NCBI RefSeq assembly: GCF_001427525.1
Contig: NZ_LMGU01000001.1
Location: forward strand, 3,293,713 to 3,357,712
Direction: 5' to 3'
Origin: Microbacterium sp. Root61
GTDB lineage: Bacteria > Actinomycetota > Actinomycetes > Actinomycetales > Microbacteriaceae
Length of the DNA stretch: 64,000 nucleotides
Shown here: positions 52,013 through 60,360 of the stretch, one piece after another
Numbering within the stretch: position 1 is the stretch's first letter
How the letters are laid out: every line of letters starts with the position of its first letter
The notes under the pieces: model-generated
The model's input: only the letters and a program-made list of their open reading frames with translations
What the model was told of the DNA's origin: nothing
Database searches by the model: none
Made by a program: the position numbers and the translations under genes

Positions 52013-53356
52013 TCAGGCGGCGTAGTCGTACCGACCGCGGGCCCCGCGGCGAGGGGTTCGGTCGAAGTCGACGTGTGTCGGCGGGATGAACCAGACCGGC
52101 GCAGTCACTCCGGGACCGTCGATGCGGATCTCCCACCCGTTGTCGTGGATCCGATGATGACAGGATTCGCAGAGCAGGATGCCGTTCGCGAGGTCGGTGG
52201 GTCCGGCATCCCGTGCCCACCATCGGATGTGATGGACCTTGGTGTGTCCGGGTGGGGCGCCGCACATGGCGCAACCACCGTCGCGTTCGACCAGGGCGAG
52301 GCGTTGGGCTGCGCTGAAGAGGCGTCGGGTGCGACCGAAATCGAGGACTTCGCTGTCGCCGCCGAGCACACACGGGATGACTCCGCCGCCGGCTGCCATA
52401 CGCCGTGCGGTTGCGGCGGAGACGGGTGCGGCGACCCCGTCGATGGTGGCGTGGCCGGTGCCGTCTACGAGATCTTGGAGTGTGATGCGCACCACCACGG
52501 TCGCACCCTGCACCGGTACGTCGCGGTGAGTGCAGCCGAGCACGTGTTCTGCGATGAGGGTGAGCGCGTCTGCCTGCATCTGAGGGATCGTGCGGCGCAC
52601 GGCATCCATCGACTGCGCGGCGTCGGGGTCGTCGTGCGCCGCCCGCAGTTCGGCGGTGACGATCGCCTCGATGGCGGTCTTGACCGGCGCGCCGTGCTCG
52701 GGATCGACGCGCAGGGTGAAGACGAGCATGCCGCTGCGCTCTTCGCGGATGTGCAGTGACCGCTCGCTGCGCAGTTCGTCTTCGCGGGGGGCGACGCCGT
52801 CGGGATCGAGCCAGGCTTCGGCGCGCGTGATGATGCGGGCGAGTTGGTCGATCGACAGACCGGGAGCCTGCGCGACGAGGGTCTGTTCGGCGCGGTAGAC
52901 GGCGTCAGGGCCCGCGCGGAGCGCGACACGATCGAGCATCGTGATGATTGCGGATGCCGTGGCCGCCCCGATCGCGCCGCCTGCGAGTGCGTCCGCCACG
53001 TGCGGATGCCGCGCGGGAGCCTGCTCGCCGCTGAACATCTGCCGCGGAGCCGTCGCTTCGCCGACCTGCACCAACCGGGCGGCCTCACCGTTGGTCGTAC
53101 CGAGGGTGGCCGCCAGCATCGCCGTAGGTGAGCGATAGCCGAGCTCTTTGGCCAGCGAATCGCGGCCCAGCTCGGGGCGGGACTCGCGGGCGATCTCGGC
53201 GGCGATGCGCGACTGTGCGGAATCGATGACTCGCCGAGCCCGTCCGAGAGCGTCATTGAGGCGGGCGAGATCTTCACGTCGTGGTGAATCGCCGGCCGGC
53301 CAGGCGGCGCGCACGTCTTCGACGATGTCGTGAATTTCGTCGAGCGGGTTGCGCAT
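52013..53356 (-). CDS. DUF222 (13E12 repeat family) HNH endonuclease-like protein
   Basis: The 447-residue protein has an N-terminal DUF222 region (about 10-320, with ELGYRSPTAMLAATLGTT) and a C-terminal HNH domain: CAMCGAPPGHTKVHHIRWW, then ILLCESCHHRIHD. The zinc and catalytic residues appear complete. These genes are numerous in actinobacterial genomes and are often called 13E12 repeats; their function is unproven and they may be mobile. An AT-rich region lies upstream. It separates ugd from the second synthase block. Confidence 0.92.
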   Translation of the reverse strand: MRNPLDEIHDIVEDVRAAWPAGDSPRREDLARLNDALGRARRVIDSAQSRIAAEIARESRPELGRDSLAKELGYRSPTAMLAATLGTTNGEAARLVQVGEATAPRQMFSGEQAPARHPHVADALAGGAIGAATASAIITMLDRVALRAGPDAVYRAEQTLVAQAPGLSIDQLARIITRAEAWLDPDGVAPREDELRSERSLHIREERSGMLVFTLRVDPEHGAPVKTAIEAIVTAELRAAHDDPDAAQSMDAVRRTIPQMQADALTLIAEHVLGCTHRDVPVQGATVVVRITLQDLVDGTGHATIDGVAAPVSAATARRMAAGGGVIPCVLGGDSEVLDFGRTRRLFSAAQRLALVERDGGCAMCGAPPGHTKVHHIRWWARDAGPTDLANGILLCESCHHRIHDNGWEIRIDGPGVTAPVWFIPPTHVDFDRTPRRGARGRYDYAA

Positions 53357-53617
53357 GGTTCATGATATCAGAATTAGGAAGACATTAGAAGTCATCTTCT
53401 AAAAGGGACCGAAGAAATTGGTGTCACGACTGAGTGAGTTCAAGATATTCGGAGTCAACATAGAATATTTGTGCGCAGAGGATCTAGGGCAGACGGAGGT
53501 GTTTCGGCCGGCTTCGCTCCCGCAACGGCCCGCGGCAGCTCTCACTCCGGCGGCAGGGCCGATCGCGTTCGATTGATGGATCTCCACCGGAAACATTGAC
53601 CCGCTACGCTCCCGCGC
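53357..53617. other. AT-rich intergenic region with palindrome
   Basis: The first 110 bases are clearly richer in A and T than the window. They hold TTAGAAG-TCAT-CTTCTAA (53385-53402), a perfect 7-bp inverted repeat, and TGATATC near the DUF222 start. I see no gene here; the antisense frame at 53399-53908 is not credible. Confidence 0.6.
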
Positions 53618-53737
53618 ATGGCGACCAAACGACGCAAGAAGCGGATCGCACCGATCAGCCCGGTGTGGGGGTACGCGATGCTCGCGGTGGTGACGGCGAT
53701 CTGCGGAGTGCTGGTGTTCGTCGCCCTCCGCCATTGA
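53618..53737 (+). CDS. Small membrane protein (39 residues)
   Basis: ATG 53618 to TGA 53737 encodes MATKRRKKRIAPISPVWG followed by one hydrophobic helix and LRH. A basic N-terminus then a helix indicates a single-span inner-membrane protein. TACGCT at 53605-53610, 7 nt before the ATG, fits the leaderless pattern of neighbouring genes. Function unknown; it is too short for comparison by eye. Confidence 0.55.
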   Translation: MATKRRKKRIAPISPVWGYAMLAVVTAICGVLVFVALRH

Positions 53738-53744
53738 CGCCCGT

Positions 53745-54569
53745 CTAGGCGGTGAGCTCGCGCAGCAGCATCCCGAACGCCCGCATCTCCGCGAGCACGT
53801 CATCGCGAAGCGACGGGTCAAGGCGTTCGTCCCATCCCGCGAGGCAGGCGTAGGCGACGGTGCGCGAAGGTCCTTCGACGAAGCCCACGTCGACGCGCAC
53901 GCCGGCATCGGTGCCGGTCTTGTTGATTACCCGGAAGCCGCGATCGGCGAGCGTGTGTGCGAGGGGATCGAGTCCGAACGCGCCGACGACCATGCTGAGG
54001 TCGACACCGTCGCCCAGCCAGTCGCAGACCTGGGCCGTGACGTCCGCGTCGATCCCATCGGCGGACGCGAGACGGGCGAACAGCTCGGCGTACCCACGCG
54101 CCGTCCCGGTGCTGAGGGTGACCGGATCCACCGGATTCCGCACATCGCGCAGGATGTCGTGCAAGAAGACATCGCGGATGTCGAGGCCTTCCGCCGTCGC
54201 CGCGATCTGCTCGATGCCACCCAGGCGGCGCAGCAGCACGTTGGTCGCCCAGTTGTCCGATACCGCACCGACGAGCCGTGCGACGTCGCCCAGGGGCAGG
54301 GTGTCGGTGGCGAGATGCTGCCACAGGCCGGAGTCGGCGACGGGGGCCACATTCGTCCGGCTCAACGGTTCGGCGAGGGTCGCCCCGCCGCCGGACACCG
54401 CGCGAGCTGCTTCGAGCAGCACCAACACCTTCGCCGCGCTCGCCGAGGGGAGCACGGCATCCGCTTCCCATGTGCAGAGGTCTTTACGGGACCCGCCGAC
54501 CTCGATCGCGCACACGCTCCAGCGCACTCCTCGCGAGGCCGATGAGGTCAGGAATCGTGGAAGCGCCAT
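53745..54569 (-). CDS. Class A beta-lactamase-fold serine hydrolase without signal peptide
   Basis: The 274-residue protein has the serine beta-lactamase triad: SAAK (S44-K47), SDN (104-106) and KTG (217-219), and the helix pattern TARGYAELFARL. The N-terminus (MALPRFLTSSASRGVRWS) is not a signal peptide, whereas true beta-lactamases are exported. It could be a cytoplasmic esterase or peptidase of the family, so resistance should not be assumed. The upstream gap to 54811 has no gene that I can support. Confidence 0.85.
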   Translation of the reverse strand: MALPRFLTSSASRGVRWSVCAIEVGGSRKDLCTWEADAVLPSASAAKVLVLLEAARAVSGGGATLAEPLSRTNVAPVADSGLWQHLATDTLPLGDVARLVGAVSDNWATNVLLRRLGGIEQIAATAEGLDIRDVFLHDILRDVRNPVDPVTLSTGTARGYAELFARLASADGIDADVTAQVCDWLGDGVDLSMVVGAFGLDPLAHTLADRGFRVINKTGTDAGVRVDVGFVEGPSRTVAYACLAGWDERLDPSLRDDVLAEMRAFGMLLRELTA

Positions 54570-54810
54570 GTCGCGTCGACGGTATCAGCGGAGCACAGAG
54601 CCCCGCACCCGGTTTCATCGCGGCATGCTCGACGATCGCGGTGCCCCGCATACAGCCAGCCTGAAGATCGCCTCAGGGTTTTACCCAGTCCGCTGAAGAT
54701 ATCCCCCAACGGTGATCGCACTCGCTCCACACCCCATAGGTTCGAAACGAAGCAGCATCAGCGCGTGCATGAACACGAGGTCGCTGCACTCGAATCGGGG
54801 GACGAGAGCC

Positions 54811-57105
54811 ATGTCAGACTCATCTATCGACGCGCCTGTCGCGCGTCGCAGGCGTCAATGGGGAACGGAGCGCGCGAAGGCGCCGCTGCCGGCCGTGCAT
54901 CCCCGGCCGTCCAACACGAAGCTCATCTGGGGTCGTGTGGCGATCTGGGTGACGGTCGCGATCTGGATCCTCTACGTGCTCACCGTCGTGGTCACGCTGC
55001 TGATGGCGGGGGCGTTCGATACGACGTGGCGCGTGATCGAGGCGGTCTCATACCTCCTTGTCGTGACCTTCCTGATGTTCTCCGCCCTGATGTATCTGGT
55101 GGCTCGGCAGGGTGCGTTCCAGCGATTCCGCACCCACAAGCGCGCCGCGCGTGCGGAGCTCGACAGGCACTTCTCGACCCCGCACGAGGTCTTGACCGTG
55201 CTGGTTCCCTCCTACGCCGAGGAGCCCGGCGTCGTGCGCAAGACGCTCTGGTCGGCCGCACTGCAGGAGTACCCCTCCCTGCGGGTGGTGCTGCTGATCG
55301 ACGACAACCCGATTCCGACCGATCCCGAAGTCGCCGAAAAGCTCGCCGAGACCCGTGGGTTCGCCGAGCAGATCATGACCGCCCTGGATGAGCCGGCCGA
55401 ACGCTTCTCGGACGCGCTGATCGCGTGCGAGCACCAGATGCTGGTGTCGGGTGCACTGGATGGGAACGCCATGGTGCGACTGGTCGAGGAGTACCGGTTC
55501 GCCGTGGAGTGGCTGCGCGACATGGCCGCGGCCGAAACGCGCGATGACCACGTCGACGACTTCTTCGTCGATGAGGTCATCCTGGGGCTGGCCGACGATC
55601 TCGAGTCCACGGCGTTCGCCGTCGGCGCCGCGATCGAGGCATCCGAATCCATTCCCGATGACCGCATTCACGAGCTGTTCCGTCGCCTCGTCTGGATCTT
55701 TCGTGCCGAACTCACGCAGTTCGAGCGCAAGCGCTACGCCTCGCTCTCGCACGAAGCCAACAAGGCGATGAACCTGAACTCGTACATCGGTCTGCTCGGC
55801 GGGCGGTTCGCCGAGCAGGAGACCCCCGACGGTCTGATGCTGCGTCCGGTGCCCGCCGCCCAGCCCGCCGATCTCGACGTGCCCTACTCGGAGTTCGTAC
55901 TGACGCTCGATGCTGACTCCGTACTGCTGCGCGACTACTGCCTGCGGCTCGTGCACTTCCTCGAGCAGCCCGAGAACCTGAAGGTGGCGGTCACACAGAC
56001 GCCCTACTCGTCGTTCCGCGGAGCCCCGACACGCATCGAGCGGCTTTCGGGGGCGACGACCGATGTGCAGCACATCCTGCATCAGGGCATGACGGCGCAC
56101 AACGCGACCTTCTGGGTCGGCGCGAACGCGGTGATCCGCATGGAAGCGCTCGATGACATCCTCGAGATCGACACGGTCGACGGCTTCGAAGTGCGCCGGT
56201 ACGTGCAGGACCGCACGGTCATCGAAGACACCGAATCGAGCGTCGACCTCGGGGAGCACGGCTGGACCCTCATCAACTATCCCGAGCGGCTCAGCTACAG
56301 CGCGACTCCGCCCGACTTCGGCTCGCTCGTCGTGCAGCGTCGACGCTGGGCGAACGGTGGCCTGCTGATCCTGCCGAAGTTCTGGAAGCAGGTGCGCCAG
56401 CGCCGCCAGATGCTCAAGCCTCTGGGTATGGGCGAGATCATGGTGCGTGTCAACTACATGGCATCGATCGCGTGGGCGAGCTTCGGCCTGGTCTTCCTGC
56501 TGATCTACCCGTACGACAGCCGGCTGGTCAGCCCGCTGGTGCTCGTCGGTGCGCTGCCGTACTTCCTGGCGATGGCCAGCGACCTGCACTACTCGGGGTA
56601 CAAGCGAACCGACATCTTCCGCATCTACGGGTTCAACCTGATCATGCTGCCGGTGAATCTCGCCGGCGTGTTCAAGTCGATCCAGCAGGGCCTCACGGGC
56701 ACGAAGATCCCGTTCGCCCGCACCCCGAAGGTGAAGGACCGCACGGCGACGCAGCTGCTCTACGTGGTCGCACCGTACGTGATCGTCTTCTTCTCGGCCT
56801 TCGTCGCCTGGCGCAGTTTCGTCGACGGTGCGTGGGGAACGCTCGCGTTCTCCACCATCAATGCAGTGCTGGGGTCGTGGGCGATTCTCGCCAACATCGG
56901 CATCCGCAACTCGATCATCGACATCTGGATCGGCTTGACCGACTGGATGTGGGTCGACGCGACACCCGCATCGCGTGACGCGAAGATCGAGGCCGAAGTC
57001 GACTGGCGCAGCACGCTGCACAACGGCCATGCCGCACCCGGCGAGACCACCCCGACGGGCGCTGCCCCCAGACGCAGGACCCGCGAGAAGGCGAGCGCAC
57101 AGTGA
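54811..57105 (+). CDS. Cellulose/chitin synthase-like GT2 glycosyltransferase
   Basis: The 764-residue protein has two N-terminal helices (about 40-90), a GT2 catalytic domain with LVPSYAEEPG (131-140), LIDDNP (D164, D165), LDADS (D367, D369), IEDTES (E472, D473) and QRRRW (509-513), and further helices (550-700). All residues needed by processive beta-glycan synthases are present. A helical insertion of roughly 190 residues separates the first and second Asp motifs. ATG 54811 follows GACGAGAG; a longer frame reaches 54712. The next gene, a GH18 protein, overlaps by 4 nt, hinting at an N-acetylglucosamine-containing polymer. Confidence 0.9.
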   Translation: MSDSSIDAPVARRRRQWGTERAKAPLPAVHPRPSNTKLIWGRVAIWVTVAIWILYVLTVVVTLLMAGAFDTTWRVIEAVSYLLVVTFLMFSALMYLVARQGAFQRFRTHKRAARAELDRHFSTPHEVLTVLVPSYAEEPGVVRKTLWSAALQEYPSLRVVLLIDDNPIPTDPEVAEKLAETRGFAEQIMTALDEPAERFSDALIACEHQMLVSGALDGNAMVRLVEEYRFAVEWLRDMAAAETRDDHVDDFFVDEVILGLADDLESTAFAVGAAIEASESIPDDRIHELFRRLVWIFRAELTQFERKRYASLSHEANKAMNLNSYIGLLGGRFAEQETPDGLMLRPVPAAQPADLDVPYSEFVLTLDADSVLLRDYCLRLVHFLEQPENLKVAVTQTPYSSFRGAPTRIERLSGATTDVQHILHQGMTAHNATFWVGANAVIRMEALDDILEIDTVDGFEVRRYVQDRTVIEDTESSVDLGEHGWTLINYPERLSYSATPPDFGSLVVQRRRWANGGLLILPKFWKQVRQRRQMLKPLGMGEIMVRVNYMASIAWASFGLVFLLIYPYDSRLVSPLVLVGALPYFLAMASDLHYSGYKRTDIFRIYGFNLIMLPVNLAGVFKSIQQGLTGTKIPFARTPKVKDRTATQLLYVVAPYVIVFFSAFVAWRSFVDGAWGTLAFSTINAVLGSWAILANIGIRNSIIDIWIGLTDWMWVDATPASRDAKIEAEVDWRSTLHNGHAAPGETTPTGAAPRRRTREKASAQ

Positions 57106-58667
57106 GTACGGCATCCAAAGGACGACACCCGGGCAAGCGTCTCTCGCCGTGGCGGGTGCTCACAGGGGTCGCCGTGGTGCTGGCTGTGGTCGCCACCGCG
57201 GTGGCCGTGCCGCTCGTGCTGGACCGCCGCGCCAACGCCGAGGACGTGGTGGTCGCGGGACCGCGATGGTTCGGCGGGTACTTCGATGTGACCGCCGCCA
57301 AGGTGTCGGACATGCCGACCTCGAACCTCGAGGCTCCCTCCAACGTTGTGCTCGCGTTCGTGGTCGCCGAGGCCGCCGATAGCTGCGTGCCCACCTGGGG
57401 CGCGGCATACGACCTCGACGCGGCGAGCCGTGAACTCGATCTCGACCGCCGCATCGCCCGCATGCGCCAAGACGGCGCCGACGTGGTCGTATCGTTCGGC
57501 GGTGCGCTGAACACGGAGCTGGCTGCGGCCTGCGCGAAGGTCGACGATCTGGTCGGTGCCTATGGTGCGGTCATCGACCGCTACGACATCTCCATGATCG
57601 ATCTCGACGTCGAGGGCGCCAATCTCACGGATGACGTCGCCGGCTACCGGCGGGCCCAGGCGGTGGCGGAGCTGCAGAAGCAGCGCCGCGCCGACGGAGA
57701 AGACCTCAAGGTCTGGCTGACGCTGCCCGTTGCGACCTACGGTCTGCTCGACGACGGCCTTGCGGCTGTGAAGCAGATGCTCGTGGCCGGAGTCGACCTC
57801 ACCGGCGTCAACGTGATGACCATGGACTACGGCACCGATCTCGGGGGCAAGTCGATGGCAGAGGCGTCGATCGACGCGCTGAATGCGACGAACCAGCAAC
57901 TTGCCGACCTCTATGCCGCGAATGACGTGCCACTTCCGCCGCAGGGCGCGTGGGCGGTTCTCGGCGCCACGCCGATGATCGGTCAGAACGACGTCGTCGA
58001 TGAGGTGTTCACGATGAAGGATGCCGCCAAGCTCAACGCATTCGCGGTGTCGCACTCGATGGCGCGCATGTCGATGTGGTCGCTGAACCGCGATCGCACG
58101 TGCGGGCCCAACTATCCCGACGTCACGGTCGTCTCGGATGCCTGCAGCGGTGTGCCGCAGGGAGGCGACAGCTTCGCCGCGGTTCTCGCGGCAGACTTCG
58201 ACGGACGTCCGTACCCGACAGCGACGCCCACCCCGACCGGACATCCGACCGTGGTGCCGACGGATGATCCCGAGACCGCCCCGTATCCGATCTGGTCGCC
58301 CGATCTCGCCTACTCCGCGGGGGTGCGAGTGGTCTGGGGCGGCAATGTGTACGCGGCGAAGTGGTGGAGTCAGGGCGGTGCGGAGCCGAATGACCCGACA
58401 CTGAGCGCGGATCAGACACCGTGGACGCTGGTGGGACCGGTGCTGCCGACCGATGAGCCGTTCGCCCTGCCGACTGTGCCTGCCGGAACCTACCCCGACT
58501 GGTCGGTCGATCAGGTCTACGAGAAGGGCGCCCGGGTGGTTTACGCAGGAACGCCGTTCGTCGCCAAATGGTGGACGCGAGGCGACAACCCTTCGATCGG
58601 CATCACCGATCACGACCGTTCGCCGTGGGAGCTGCTGCCGGTCGGGGACGCCCCGACCACCGAGTGA
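57102..58667 (+). CDS. GH18 chitinase-like protein with two CBM5/12 modules, membrane-anchored
   Basis: An N-terminal helix (about 17-38) anchors a GH18 domain (50-350) with VVSFGGALNTEL, the catalytic signature IDLDVEG (D167, D169, E171) and VMTMDYG. After a Pro/Thr linker come two chitin-binding-type modules (about 385-440 and 455-515), each with a KWW motif (AAKWWSQGG, AKWWTRGD). It should bind and cut chitin-like chains outside the cell. The GTG overlaps the synthase stop (GTGA), so synthase and hydrolase are co-translated. Confidence 0.92.
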   Translation: MSTASKGRHPGKRLSPWRVLTGVAVVLAVVATAVAVPLVLDRRANAEDVVVAGPRWFGGYFDVTAAKVSDMPTSNLEAPSNVVLAFVVAEAADSCVPTWGAAYDLDAASRELDLDRRIARMRQDGADVVVSFGGALNTELAAACAKVDDLVGAYGAVIDRYDISMIDLDVEGANLTDDVAGYRRAQAVAELQKQRRADGEDLKVWLTLPVATYGLLDDGLAAVKQMLVAGVDLTGVNVMTMDYGTDLGGKSMAEASIDALNATNQQLADLYAANDVPLPPQGAWAVLGATPMIGQNDVVDEVFTMKDAAKLNAFAVSHSMARMSMWSLNRDRTCGPNYPDVTVVSDACSGVPQGGDSFAAVLAADFDGRPYPTATPTPTGHPTVVPTDDPETAPYPIWSPDLAYSAGVRVVWGGNVYAAKWWSQGGAEPNDPTLSADQTPWTLVGPVLPTDEPFALPTVPAGTYPDWSVDQVYEKGARVVYAGTPFVAKWWTRGDNPSIGITDHDRSPWELLPVGDAPTTE

Positions 58668-58686
58668 GTTGAAACCGTCGGGTCGG

Positions 58687-59526
58687 CTACGGCGTCAGTC
58701 GGTAGCCGACCCCGCGGACGGTCTCGATGTAGCGGGGCTCGGTGGGGTTGTCGCTGAGTTTGCGCCGGAGATTGGCCATGTGCGCCTCGACGGCGCGCTT
58801 GTCGGCCTCGCCGACGTAGTACGACGTCGCCTGTTCCTCACCGCGCAGCACCAGGGTGAGGTCCGCCTTGCTGCGCACCCGTCGCTTCGACTCCACGAGG
58901 GTCGCGAGCAGGTCGAATTCGGTGCGGGTCAACTCGACCTCGCGGTCTACTACCAGCACCGTGCGGGTGGCCGGGTTGACGCGCAGGTCGTGGTGGCTGA
59001 CCCAGTGGTTCTCGTCGCGAAGCGGAGCGGTCGAGCTCGCGACGGCAGCAGCACTGGGGAGCGGATGCCTCGTACCCGGGGTCGACGCGGGCGTGGGCGC
59101 GACAGCATCCTCAGTGGCATCGGTCGACGTCGGTGGGCGCTCGAGGCGGGGGCGACGCAGCATGGCTTCGATGCGGGCGCGCATCTCGCGCGGCCGGAAC
59201 GGCTTCACGACGTATTCATCGGCGCCTGCGCCGAGGCCCAGTACGATGTCCGCCTCGGTGCCGAATGCCGACAGCATGATGATGTAGGTCGTGCTGTACT
59301 TGCGGATCCGTCGCGCGGCTTCGAATCCGTCGATGCCGGGCATGTTCACATCCAGCGTGGTGACCAGGGGCTGATGGATGCGAACGGCTTCGACGCCGTC
59401 GAGTCCGTTGTCCACGGGGATCGTGCGAAAGCCTGCGGCGTCGAACAGCTCGATCAGCAGCGCGCGAATGTCCGGGTCGTCTTCGACGACAACGGCGATC
59501 AGCCGCTCATCGGGGGAGTCAGTCAT
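58687..59526 (-). CDS. OmpR-type response regulator (copy 2)
   Basis: This 279-residue protein is a clear paralogue of the regulator at 41138-42052: receiver with EDD, D59 in TLDVNMPG and VVKPFRPRE, a variable linker, and a winged helix with the same LTRTEFDLLATL, ESKRRVRSKADLTLVLRGE and YIETVRGVGYR blocks. The near-identical recognition region suggests overlapping DNA targets. ATG 59526 is chosen to match the paralogue; GTG 59556 is possible. No kinase gene is adjacent. It converges with the GH18 gene. Confidence 0.92.
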   Translation of the reverse strand: MTDSPDERLIAVVVEDDPDIRALLIELFDAAGFRTIPVDNGLDGVEAVRIHQPLVTTLDVNMPGIDGFEAARRIRKYSTTYIIMLSAFGTEADIVLGLGAGADEYVVKPFRPREMRARIEAMLRRPRLERPPTSTDATEDAVAPTPASTPGTRHPLPSAAAVASSTAPLRDENHWVSHHDLRVNPATRTVLVVDREVELTRTEFDLLATLVESKRRVRSKADLTLVLRGEEQATSYYVGEADKRAVEAHMANLRRKLSDNPTEPRYIETVRGVGYRLTP

Positions 59527-59614
59527 GGGAGTCGATGGGCCTTCGTCATGATGCACGGGGGTGGTGCTCGGGGAGGCGTATCTGGGGGAAGGGCGCTGAC
59601 TTCGGGATGCGCCT

Positions 59615-59630
59615 ACTTCAGCCTACCTGT
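59615..59630 (-). promoter_or_regulatory. Predicted promoter element of response regulator copy 2
   Basis: Read on the minus strand this is ACAGGTAGGCTGAAGT, with a TAGGCT -10 box (59620-59625). It matches 62584-62599 in 15 of 16 bases, also upstream of a minus-strand gene. A leader of roughly 85 nt would follow. Confidence 0.45.
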
Positions 59631-59688
59631 AGCACCTGAGTGCTCTCCCGTGATTACGCCGCTCCGGCGAACGGCGTAGGTTGTGGTC

Positions 59689-59997
59689 ATGGACGGGATC
59701 GAGCAGTTCGCGACGCAGCTGGAACGCCTTACGGGCGACCCCATCGCCGACGCAGTGCCCGGGTTCGTGCGCGTCGTTTCGGTGAGCGAGCCGAAGGGAC
59801 GCTTCGGCTACCAGGAGTGTGCGCTCGAGCTGATGACCGAAGCTTCGGGTGTGGCCGAAACCCTCGTGCGCACCGAGATCGTCACTCAGCGCAAGTACTG
59901 GCCGGAGGTGGGTCAACGCCTCCCCGCCCGAATCTCGACGACCAAGCCCGGACGGGTGGACGTCGATTGGGATGCGCTCGGGCGGGCTAGCGCCTGA
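59689..59997 (+). CDS. Conserved-looking hypothetical protein
   Basis: The 102-residue soluble protein (start MDGIEQFATQLERLTGDPI) has mixed alpha/beta character and no recognised motif. ATG 59689 follows a TAGGTT box (59677-59682) by 6 nt, supporting this start and a leaderless message over the GTG at 59683. Base usage is like that of its neighbours, which supports coding. Confidence 0.65.
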   Translation: MDGIEQFATQLERLTGDPIADAVPGFVRVVSVSEPKGRFGYQECALELMTEASGVAETLVRTEIVTQRKYWPEVGQRLPARISTTKPGRVDVDWDALGRASA

Positions 59998-60006
59998 GGC
60001 GGGCGG

Positions 60007-60129
60007 TCACCGGTGCGGCGGCTCATCGCGGCCGCGGTGCCCGATGACGCGCGCGATGAGCAGTGCGACGGCACCGCCGACAACGATCCATCCGGCAACG
60101 CCGAGCGCGATCCATCCCAGTGCTTGCAT
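60007..60129 (-). CDS. Small membrane protein (40 residues)
   Basis: The frame encodes MQALGWIALGVAGWIVVGGA, a hydrophobic helix to about residue 29, then a charged tail with HRGRDEPPHR. A GGGGGA stretch precedes the ATG. It is convergent with the gene at 59689-59997, 9 nt apart. A single-span membrane peptide is likely; function unknown. The following gap to 60361 contains nothing I can support. Confidence 0.6.
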   Translation of the reverse strand: MQALGWIALGVAGWIVVGGAVALLIARVIGHRGRDEPPHR

Positions 60130-60360
60130 GTGCGCGTTTCCCCCAGCAGCTCCCCAGCGGCTCTGCTGAGCACCCTACGCCAGGTTGCTGCGGAGTGAAT
60201 GTGCGCTCGGTGCCTACCGGATGTCTCCGAGTCGCAGCGCGTAGGGGATCACTTCAACCCCATGGCAAGGTCCGAAATCATGCGCGAACGTTCCTCTACG
60301 AACCCGCATTGAAGCGTGCGCGGCTACGGCGAGAAGTCTCCACGGGATGGTGGACTTTGG

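Noticed and set aside
53745..54569. Beta-lactam resistance gene
   Set aside because: Motifs fit the fold, but there is no signal peptide and no evidence for antibiotic hydrolysis.
56760..58613. 617-codon minus-strand frame opposite the GH18 gene
   Set aside because: It is a shadow of a gene with complete catalytic and carbohydrate-binding motifs.
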